Below, piece after piece: positions 27,337 to 34,900 of a DNA stretch of 35,578 nt (the stretch's first letter is position 1; the number at the start of each line of letters is the position of its first letter). Made by a program: the position numbers and the translations under genes. The stretch is from UBA922 sp964571295 (GTDB lineage Bacteria; Patescibacteriota; Patescibacteriia; Magasanikbacterales; UBA922). The stretch is taken from NCBI GenBank assembly GCA_964571295.1, contig CAZNAO010000005.1:1-35578 (forward strand), given 5' to 3'. Below the pieces are notes generated by a model that saw only the letters and a program-made list of their open reading frames with translations, made no database searches and had not been told where the DNA came from.

Positions 27337-28596
27337 CTACGGTACTAAATTCTTAAATATCGTTTTTATTTTGTCAGCAACTTTTCCACCAATATTAATC
27401 GAAGGAGCACGTCTCCCAGGGGACTGAGTAAACGCACTTCCCCACTTCACAAGCCCGATCGCAGGCACAAAGGCAATATCATTTACTTTATCAGTAATAC
27501 TCTCAACACCGAGAGGATAACCGATTTGTGATGGAAGAGCAAGCACCTCTTTTGCACAATCAGTAAGCCCTTGTATTTTCGCTCCACCTCCCACAAACAA
27601 AGCACCTGCCGGGAGCATCTGACTGCGTCCGATTGAGGACAATTCATCATCGACTTTCTCAAGTATCTCAGAAACCCGAGCTTCAATAATCTGAGCAATA
27701 TAATATCGCGAGACGATTTCAGATTGAGAAGCACCTGATTCAAATAAATCAACAGTATCTTTTTTGCTCAATTTTTTACTAATACATTCACCATAATCGC
27801 ATTTGACTTTTTCAGCAATATCAATAGATGTTCTGAGCCCAAGAGCCAAATCATTGGTAATGTGCGAAGACCCAATCGGAATAACTGCACTATGGATCAC
27901 ATCTCCATCTTCATATACCACAATACTAGTGGTTGGTCCTCCAATATTAATGACCACACAACCGAGTTCTTTTTGTCGGGATGTAGCCACGACCTCGCCC
28001 GAAGCAAGAATCGAAAGTACAAAATCATCGATGTCTACCCCTGCCCGATATACAACTTTACTCAAATTTTTGATATGAGATGAGACACTATGAATAATTT
28101 TTGTATCCACCTCAAGTCGCATACCCGTCATGCCGATAGGATCTTTGATGCCAATTTGGGTATCAACCGAATAGGTACGAGGAAGTACATGAAGAATTTC
28201 ATAATTAAGAGGGGTTGCAATATTTTTTGCCGCCTCAACCGCCCGTTCGATATCGTCTTCGGTAATCTCACTATTTGCTCGAGAAACTGCGATGATACCT
28301 TTACTTTCCTGAGCAATAATCTGTGTACCAGAGACGCCTACCCATACATGCTCGATCGGGAGTCCTACAATCTTTTCCGCATGTTCCAGTGCTCCCGAAA
28401 CCGATGATACTGCGTCTTCAATACTACCAATCTGTCCTTTTTGGATTCCTTCAGAAGAAACTTCTGAAGCACCAATCAGTTGCAAATCAGAACTCATATC
28501 TCGGGATGAAGTAAGCTGTCCAACAGCAACACGAACGGCAGTCGATCCGACATCGAGACCTACGATCAATTCGGTATGTACTTTTGCACGTGCCAT
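27337..28596 (-). CDS. ftsA: Cell division protein FtsA
   Basis: A 419-residue actin-like protein. The first strand has Val-Gly-Leu-Asp-Val-Gly-Ser-Thr-Ala near 12-20. The SHS2/1C domain follows (about 80-165: Val-Trp-Val-Gly-Val-Ser-Gly). Val-Ile-Asn-Ile-Gly-Gly-Pro-Thr-Thr near 210 and Val-Gly-Gly-Gly-Ala near 345 complete the ATP site. The end (Lys-Val-Ala-Asp-Lys-Ile-Lys-Thr-Ile-Phe-Lys-Asn) is the amphipathic membrane-targeting helix. FtsA tethers FtsZ to the membrane, and the matching FtsZ tail is present next door. The ATG at 28596 is chosen over a TTG at 28620, which lies upstream of the predicted transcript start. Confidence 0.96.
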   Translation of the reverse strand: MARAKVHTELIVGLDVGSTAVRVAVGQLTSSRDMSSDLQLIGASEVSSEGIQKGQIGSIEDAVSSVSGALEHAEKIVGLPIEHVWVGVSGTQIIAQESKGIIAVSRANSEITEDDIERAVEAAKNIATPLNYEILHVLPRTYSVDTQIGIKDPIGMTGMRLEVDTKIIHSVSSHIKNLSKVVYRAGVDIDDFVLSILASGEVVATSRQKELGCVVINIGGPTTSIVVYEDGDVIHSAVIPIGSSHITNDLALGLRTSIDIAEKVKCDYGECISKKLSKKDTVDLFESGASQSEIVSRYYIAQIIEARVSEILEKVDDELSSIGRSQMLPAGALFVGGGAKIQGLTDCAKEVLALPSQIGYPLGVESITDKVNDIAFVPAIGLVKWGSAFTQSPGRRAPSINIGGKVADKIKTIFKNLVP

Positions 28597-28623
28597 AGAT
28601 AGTTCTAAAAGTAATGCCAAGAT

Positions 28624-28652
28624 AGTATACCATTTTTATGGTAACAGCTCAA
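28624..28652 (-). promoter_or_regulatory. Promoter of ftsA
   Basis: TTGAGC (28647-28652) and TATACT (28624-28629) on the minus strand are 17 nt apart, with TGG before the -10 (extended). It lies mainly within the end of the dgkA gene. The leader is about 20 nt. Confidence 0.75.
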
Positions 28653-28992
28653 CAATATAAGGAAAAAAGATAATAGTACCTACGACGATCGAGCCAAGAG
28701 CCGCAATCCCAACCGCACCAGCCATAATATCCTTTACGGATTTCACCTGCGGACTCAGCCGAGGCTTAAGCAAATCAAGAAACATCTCAATCGTAGTGTT
28801 AAGCAATTCAAGCACGAGTACAAATGCAATCATCATGGCAAGAATAATCTTCTCATACGATCTCATCTGAAGGACAAAGGACGCAATAAACACTAATAGG
28901 CCGACAAAACACTGGATACGAAAATTACGCTCATGTTGGAAAACATACACAATGCCTTTTGAGGCAAAACTTACGCTTTTGTCAAATCGCAT
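28636..28992 (-). CDS. dgkA: Diacylglycerol/undecaprenol kinase (DgkA family)
   Basis: A 118-residue integral membrane kinase of the normal length. It has the N-terminal amphipathic region (Ser-Phe-Ala-Ser-Lys-Gly-Ile ... Glu-Arg-Asn-Phe-Arg-Ile-Gln), three membrane helices, the conserved Glu-Leu-Leu-Asn-Thr-x-Ile-Glu near 62-69 and Lys-Asp-Ile-Met-Ala-Gly-Ala-Val near 87-94. In Gram-positive-type bacteria this family phosphorylates undecaprenol to recycle the cell-wall lipid carrier; in E. coli it acts on diacylglycerol. Which applies here is not certain. The gene lies 6 nt after ybeY and just before ftsA. Confidence 0.93.
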   Translation of the reverse strand: MRFDKSVSFASKGIVYVFQHERNFRIQCFVGLLVFIASFVLQMRSYEKIILAMMIAFVLVLELLNTTIEMFLDLLKPRLSPQVKSVKDIMAGAVGIAALGSIVVGTIIFFPYIVELLP

Positions 28993-28998
28993 ATACCA

Positions 28999-29439
28999 CT
29001 ACAATAACTGATTAAGTAATTTTTCCTGAAGCCCAAACATTCGTTTTGCGCCTGAGGAAGTTTCGTGATCATAACCTAAAATATGCAAAATTCCATGGAC
29101 AAGCATACGAATAAACTCTTCTTTGGGCGAGACGGAAAATCGTCGTGACTGGCGGATAATCTGGGGCACGGAAATAAAAATATCTCCTAATTCATGTCCA
29201 TCGGTAAATGCTGACTCCCCCTCCTCCAAACCAAAAGACAGCACATCAGTCGTCTGATTCTTACCGCGATAGTGAAAATTCAAACGCTTCATTCGTGTAT
29301 CTCCAATACAATGCACCGTCAGCGAACCTGAGACCTTGAGATATTGCAGCACCCTAAGAGCCACATGTTCTACCTGCGCAAGTGACAAAGGCATCTTGGT
29401 AACTGTCCGAAACACGAGACATTCATTCTCTGAACGCAT
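28999..29439 (-). CDS. ybeY: Endoribonuclease YbeY
   Basis: A 146-residue metalloprotein. The zinc-binding signature His-Gly-Ile-Leu-His-Ile-Leu-Gly-Tyr-Asp-His (His-x3-His-x5-His) is intact near 114-124. The upstream Asn-Phe-x-Tyr-Arg-Gly-Lys-Asn-x-x-Thr-Asp-Val-Leu-Ser-Phe motif, also hallmark, is near 50-65. YbeY takes part in 16S rRNA 3'-end processing and ribosome quality control. It begins 5 nt after the third TSP3-like gene and 6 nt before dgkA, so the surface-protein genes and this gene appear to share a transcript. Confidence 0.97.
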   Translation of the reverse strand: MRSENECLVFRTVTKMPLSLAQVEHVALRVLQYLKVSGSLTVHCIGDTRMKRLNFHYRGKNQTTDVLSFGLEEGESAFTDGHELGDIFISVPQIIRQSRRFSVSPKEEFIRMLVHGILHILGYDHETSSGAKRMFGLQEKLLNQLL

Positions 29440-29444
29440 AGAAA

Positions 29445-30626
29445 TTATGTAGAAGTGGTACTGGAAGAAACTATTTCATCATCTGAAGAAGTTGTAGTGA
29501 TAGGGAGGGTTTCAATTTGCTGCTGTTCGGGTAGCTGGGCCGAGGTCTGCGATGGTCTAAAGCTCTGATACATCATTTCAAAAGTCGTCCGAAACGGAAC
29601 CGGCGCACGAGAGTCAGACTGATGATACAATAATGTAAAAACATACAAATCAGTAGAAAAATATGCCACCAAATTATCACTACGTCGAAAACCTTGTGTA
29701 CCAAACCGATTAGTAAACGGTGACAAAGAGCCAAACTGTTCTCCCGAAGCATTTAATTGAAACCAATCCGCAAAGGTACTATTTGCAGCTTTAGGAAATA
29801 CACGCACCTCAACATATTCCCCGGTTATGGCACTAAACAATACCTGACGCGCCTCAGGATCAACAGCACCCTGCTGCCACTGCATCGGATAATAGATACG
29901 ATATCCTGAAAATTGATTGATATACTCTCGGACCAACCCCGAGTCGATAATCCTAACTGGTGCGAATCCGCGTGGATTATACAAATTTGTAACCTCAAGT
30001 CCATCATAATACCCATCTTCATCAGTATCCCACCCGCCACTATCAGTACCATACAAGACTTCTTCGATATCAGTCACTCGATCAAGATCAATATCAGCAG
30101 TAGTGCCCAAATTTACCGGGGGGAATTCAAGAAAATTTGTTGTGAGAGAAGAAGTGCTAGTCACACCACCCGAAGTTGATGTGGTAGACGAGGCAGATGA
30201 GACTGTTGACGAAACCATAATTATCGATGTGGTAGTACTGAGCGTGGTAGTAGGTGCTGAAGTAACGATGGTTGAAGTAGACGTAGACGTTATCACATTC
30301 TCACGTGCAGACAAATACTGAATAACAAAATAAGCAGATGCTCCTCCGACCACAATAATTCCCACAATGACAACTATCCAAATCAATTTAGACACAGGAA
30401 CAGGTGTTACCGGTTCAGTAAACTGGCTCGGACGAGGAGAAGTAGTGGCAGCAGGAGTAACAGTTCGATCTGAAACAATTCCTGTACTTTTGGAAGTAGG
30501 TAGTGTTTCATAAATAACAGGATTATTCCCACCATAAAAAATATCAGGAATTTTCTGAATATCAAGAGATTCCCGTGCAGACACACCTTCAGAAAGTACA
30601 GTAGATTTTGACCTGAATAATCCCAT
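29445..30626 (-). CDS. Membrane-anchored TSP3-like protein C, with PsbP-like C-terminal domain
   Basis: A 393-residue protein. About 80 cytoplasmic residues precede one helix (about 82-106). A long Ser/Thr/Val low-complexity stalk follows (about 112-165). Then come two Asp-rich repeats of thrombospondin-type-3 pattern (about 180-225: Asp-Leu-Asp-Arg-Val-Thr-Asp-Ile-Glu-Glu and Asp-Thr-Asp-Glu-Asp-Gly-Tyr-Tyr-Asp-Gly-Leu-Glu-Val). The segment 230-365 starts Tyr-Arg-Ile-Tyr-Tyr-Pro-Met-Gln-Trp and resembles PsbP/Mog1-fold domains. A Ser/Thr tail ends the protein. The repeats likely bind calcium outside the cell. It is the last of three tandem related genes, followed by ybeY. Confidence 0.8.
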   Translation of the reverse strand: MGLFRSKSTVLSEGVSARESLDIQKIPDIFYGGNNPVIYETLPTSKSTGIVSDRTVTPAATTSPRPSQFTEPVTPVPVSKLIWIVVIVGIIVVGGASAYFVIQYLSARENVITSTSTSTIVTSAPTTTLSTTTSIIMVSSTVSSASSTTSTSGGVTSTSSLTTNFLEFPPVNLGTTADIDLDRVTDIEEVLYGTDSGGWDTDEDGYYDGLEVTNLYNPRGFAPVRIIDSGLVREYINQFSGYRIYYPMQWQQGAVDPEARQVLFSAITGEYVEVRVFPKAANSTFADWFQLNASGEQFGSLSPFTNRFGTQGFRRSDNLVAYFSTDLYVFTLLYHQSDSRAPVPFRTTFEMMYQSFRPSQTSAQLPEQQQIETLPITTTSSDDEIVSSSTTST

Positions 30627-30643
30627 AGGAATAATTCCTCTGA

Positions 30644-31501
30644 TTATGGGGTCGTGGTCGAAGTCTGAGGAGTGGTCGTGGGTGGCTCAAACAACTTACC
30701 AGTACCAAGTGGATTATACCCATTTCGAATTTCGACCGAATCACTATATCCATCAAAATCAGAATCAGCCGCAAGTGGATTAGTCTTCCAAATCAACACC
30801 TCATCACCGTCCGAGAGTTCATCCCCATCTGTATCCCAATTCAATGTATCCGTGCCATATCGCGCCTCATCCACATCAATAATACCATCACTATCGGTAT
30901 CAGCAGGTTCTCCAAACAGGATGCTATTTTCAGCATTTGTAGATGTATTCGGCCCGATAATGGTTTGGGTATTGGGAGTAGTGTCAGTCGAAGTTACAGG
31001 TGTCTCGACAATACTGCCAGTATTGACAGTTCCACCGGTTGAAAAATTATTTTCACTAATATCAGTCTTAATATATCGGGTATAAATAGAAAAACTACCA
31101 AATCCAAGAAGTGCAATTACCAAAATAATTGCAATAAATACAAAGATCTTCCGAGCACTAAAAGGAGCTTCTTGTGCTGCTTGCCCCATACCTTGAAGAG
31201 CTCCCTGTTGCTCTTCCTGAAGAAACGGAGAAGAAGGCGTCTGGAGAGTATAAGTTGAAGGAGCTTGCGGAACAGGAGTCGGTACTGTTTGGACATGCTC
31301 AGGAACTCTCAATTCGCTTACGGCCGAAGTTTTTGGTTTCAAAACCCCTGCATCAAGGGCAGAATTCTGAGAAACAGTCGGTTCGACAGGAGTGGATACA
31401 GGAGAAGAGGTATCAGTGGGCTCAAAAATATCTTCCGGTTCTCCAAGCGGAAGATTATTGGGAGTGTTCCCGGTTTTAGGTGGCTGTACATCATCAAACA
31501 T
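30644..31501 (-). CDS. Membrane-anchored TSP3-like protein B
   Basis: A 285-residue protein. The first 115 residues are rich in Pro, Thr and Ser and should be cytoplasmic. A helix spans about 118-140. A Thr-rich linker leads to three Asp-rich repeats at about 199-275 (Asp-Thr-Asp-Ser-Asp-Gly-Ile-Ile-Asp, Asp-Thr-Asp-Gly-Asp-Glu-Leu-Ser-Asp, Asp-Ser-Asp-Phe-Asp-Gly-Tyr-Ser-Asp). The last is followed by Gly-Tyr-Asn-Pro-Leu, as in the neighbours. The spacing matches thrombospondin type 3 calcium-binding repeats. The long disordered cytoplasmic tail is unusual for a simple surface anchor. Confidence 0.8.
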   Translation of the reverse strand: MFDDVQPPKTGNTPNNLPLGEPEDIFEPTDTSSPVSTPVEPTVSQNSALDAGVLKPKTSAVSELRVPEHVQTVPTPVPQAPSTYTLQTPSSPFLQEEQQGALQGMGQAAQEAPFSARKIFVFIAIILVIALLGFGSFSIYTRYIKTDISENNFSTGGTVNTGSIVETPVTSTDTTPNTQTIIGPNTSTNAENSILFGEPADTDSDGIIDVDEARYGTDTLNWDTDGDELSDGDEVLIWKTNPLAADSDFDGYSDSVEIRNGYNPLGTGKLFEPPTTTPQTSTTTP

Positions 31502-31517
31502 AGAACATTGAAATTAA

Positions 31518-31523
31518 AGTATA
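31518..31523 (-). promoter_or_regulatory. Possible -10 element before TSP3-like protein B
   Basis: TATACT on the minus strand, with no clear -35. The start would lie near 31511, about 10 nt before the ATG at 31501. It may give internal transcription of the operon. Confidence 0.35.
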
Positions 31524-31546
31524 GTTGATACATGAATAAAATTCTC

Positions 31547-31897
31547 CTACTTCACCAAAGGATCATAGCCTTGAATAATCTCAAGTCCGTCAGAAAATCC
31601 ATCGCCATCAGTATCAGGATTAGTGGGGTCAGTTTTGTATACTTCAATTTCAAGCTTATCCAAAACAGTGTCCCCATCAGTATCAGACTCAGTAAGACTG
31701 GTTCCGTATACCTCTTCGTCAGTATTCGAAATACCATCTCCATCCTGATCAGTATAATACCATTCCGGTATCTCTATAGGCTGATTAGCAATCTCTTCGG
31801 CAGGAGCTGAACGTATAGAATACCACCAAATACCCCCACCCAAAAAGATGATAAGCACCATCAAAGCGATCGCACTAATTAAAACATTCTTTGACAT
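31547..31897 (-). CDS. Membrane-anchored TSP3-like protein A
   Basis: A 116-residue protein. One N-terminal helix (about 4-27) anchors it. The outer part is three Asp-rich repeats at about 48-110: Asp-Gln-Asp-Gly-Asp-Gly-Ile-Ser-Asn-Thr-Asp-Glu-Glu, Asp-Thr-Asp-Gly-Asp-Thr-Val-Leu-Asp and Asp-Thr-Asp-Gly-Asp-Gly-Phe-Ser-Asp-Gly-Leu-Glu. It ends Gly-Tyr-Asp-Pro-Leu-Val-Lys. It looks like the minimal version of proteins B and C and is the first of the three. An extended -10 promoter lies upstream. Confidence 0.82.
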   Translation of the reverse strand: MSKNVLISAIALMVLIIFLGGGIWWYSIRSAPAEEIANQPIEIPEWYYTDQDGDGISNTDEEVYGTSLTESDTDGDTVLDKLEIEVYKTDPTNPDTDGDGFSDGLEIIQGYDPLVK

Positions 31898-31921
31898 ATA
31901 CTAGATCAATAAAGTACGGAC

Positions 31922-31930
31922 AGTATAACA
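31922..31930 (-). promoter_or_regulatory. Extended -10 promoter for the TSP3-ybeY-dgkA operon
   Basis: TGT-TATACT on the minus strand, with no good -35. A short inverted repeat CATTC/GAATG (31931-31947) lies directly upstream and could be an operator or the end of the preceding transcript. The leader is about 18 nt. Confidence 0.5.
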
Positions 31931-31969
31931 CATTCATTATACGAATGAGTAATACTTAAAAATCTTAAA

Positions 31970-34900
31970 TCACTTTTCTTGTTTTACTGTAACCCAAGTT
32001 CCAATCTGTTGCCCATCTACTCCAGGGGCATACACTCTAAACGTCCCATCAGGTCTATTTTGGCCTGCTGGGAGTGGGTCTGCAGTAATAGTGATAGTTC
32101 CATTGCCAGATGCAGGAAATAGTATTGCCTCAGTTCCAGTCAAGCCTGTCGAATTTGCAGAATTTCGACTTAAAGAAAACCACCCCTCTGCTTCCAGCAT
32201 CCCCCAATTCATATCAGTCCTCACAGAAATAGACGCCTGACCTCCTGCAGGAGGTATTTTGACATACCCGACTGATGGCACTCCTACATAAAAGTAATGT
32301 TGTGTGATAGCTGTCTGTTTGTAGTTAGTTTGATCCGCAACATCGAAATACAAGGTACCGTTTCGAGACCCTTGAGTAGGGTTAGCCTCATAAGAAACAG
32401 TTATAATTGCATTACCCGTACCACTACTCGGAGTTACGCTTGTAATCCATGGTGTATTTTCCGAGACCTTCCACGGCACATTTGAGGTAACATTGACCAG
32501 TACTGTACTTGTGACAACATGTGCAGAAACATTAGGCGCGGTGAAGACTACCGGCTGTTGAGTCACTTGTATAGTTTTGGTTACTCCAGCTGCATTTACG
32601 GTAATTACCCCCGTGCGTTGACTTCCAGAAGTATTGGTTGAGTAGTTAATCACTACTCCAGCTGCACCTTTTGAAGCGGTAAACCAGTTCTGAGCACCTG
32701 AAGTGTAAGTAATATTTGAAATGGTCCAATCAGCATTTGAATTGACACCAACAAGATACGGCAAAGCCACCGAAGGAGATAGATACAATTTATTTGGACC
32801 AAGGGTGACTGAAGTGGACGACACGGTAAGACTCACCGCAGGCTGACTTACAATAAATGAATCTGCAGGTAACGACTGTCCTGTAATAGTAAATGATAGT
32901 GAACCTTGTTCTTGAGAATTAGTATTGCCGGTGCCATATCTTAATTCAACAGCTTGATTTCCAGTACCCTGATTCGGTACTGCTTCAAGCCAATTCATGC
33001 TTTCGGTGATAGTCCATGATGCATTTGAAGTCACATCGACCCACAATGAGCTCGTAGTGGATTTCAATGTTGTAGAATCACGAGGAGTGGCAGTCAAAGC
33101 ACTTTGGGGCTTCTGGTTTACCGTAATAGACGCTGGAGAAAATGATCCGGAAGTGGGACGGACAATAATTGTTCCCGACCTCAATACACCCGTAGAATTC
33201 ATAGAAAGATTGAATCGAACACTACCGGAACCGCTACCACTTAAACTCGATGGAGTTGTAATTGTAATAAATGAACTCGGATCATTTTTTTCAACAACCC
33301 AATCAACCGTTGAATTAACCTGTATGGTCGCACCATTCACCCCGCCATATCCAAAATCATTAAAGGATGTTGGTGAAACCTCAAACACATGAGCCAGGGC
33401 CTGTGATTGTCTCACCGTGAGATATACTGTCGGAACTCCTACACCAGTAATTTCAATAGTTCCTGTACGCAAAGTTTGATTAGGATTGGTAGAATAAGTA
33501 AACGAAACTGTCCGATCACCCGAACCTGCTCGATTGGATGGATTGGTAATCGTAATCCATGACGGAACACTACCGATATTCCAAGATACATTTGAACCAA
33601 GAGTAAAGGATGCCGTACCTGTGACCGTACCCACTGATAACGGATTTATGCTCAAAATCTGAAGATATGGATCAGGCTGTGTCGGCGTAGTTGGCGTCGT
33701 ACCAGCTTGGGAAATAGAAATATTCGCCTGCGCACCATCTGCATCTCGACGCAACACGACTGACTCCGAGGGACGAGAATTTTGCGACGTGTTTGCGGCA
33801 TAGCTAACGGTGATGGTCCGACCACTTGCACTTGTAGACGGATTCACCGACGTAACCCATGATGGTTGTGAAACAACTCTCCAGGTACTGTCGGATGTAA
33901 TCTGAGACTGCACCGATCCTGCGACCGCTTCCACACTAAAGCTGTTCGGTGAGGCGGTGAAAGGAGCACCGGGCGTTACTTCACCAAATCCAGCAGTAGT
34001 ACTCACCCCCAGCTGAGTCAAGGTAATACTCTTTGAAATTCCACCACCAACCTTCTGTACAACAATTTCTCCATTTCGAGAGTCAAGACCTGTATTAGAA
34101 CCATACGTGATACTGACTGACTGCCCGCCAGTCCCGCTAGATGGCTGTATAAGAGTTACCCACGAAGGTTGAGATATGACCTGCCAATCAATGTTCGAAA
34201 TAATCTCTGTTGATGTAACACCCGCAGAAGATGTCAGTGTAAAGGTGTTGGGGAAAATATTTAAAAGATTGGAAGAAAGTGGAATCGAACCAAGCTCACA
34301 CCGTGTAGTATCCTCAGGCATACCTACGCGCACCTCACACTCATCAGTAACAATCTTGCCATGTGGAGCTCCAACAATCGGTACTACGTCATACCCGATA
34401 CCAAGCGCAGCACCACTCGAAGGTGTTCGCACCTTCAAATTAAAGGCATGCCAATACCGGGCCATTGGATTGGCACTTGGTATCGCATTTTTAAACACGA
34501 ACGACCGCGTGGGTTTATAAATCGAATATTCCGGCACCTGTCCTACATGATGCTCGTACACATCAACCCACAACTCATAATCTTTCAATTGATTAACCGG
34601 ACCATTAGGTGACGAAACATAAAACCCAATAGAATTAAGTGGCATCAACTGGGAAGTTCGAAAGGTAAATGCCTGCACACCTTGTGATGTCGAAGTGGGA
34701 TTGAGAATCTTATGAATCCACACATTCCCGACCTGAACACAATTAGTCGGTAGATAATAACCCTGCGCATCTTTTGTCATCTCCCCACACCAGGTTGTTC
34801 CGCCCGAAGTGGAGGTTGAAATATAGCTGATAGTATTGTTAGGTCGGCCATTATCCTGGTACATGTTTCCGGTAAAAAGCGCATTCCCATTTTTCTTCCA

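Noticed and set aside
28597..28620. TTG at 28620 as start of ftsA
   Set aside because: It lies at or before the predicted transcript start; the ATG at 28596 begins the usual FtsA N-terminus.
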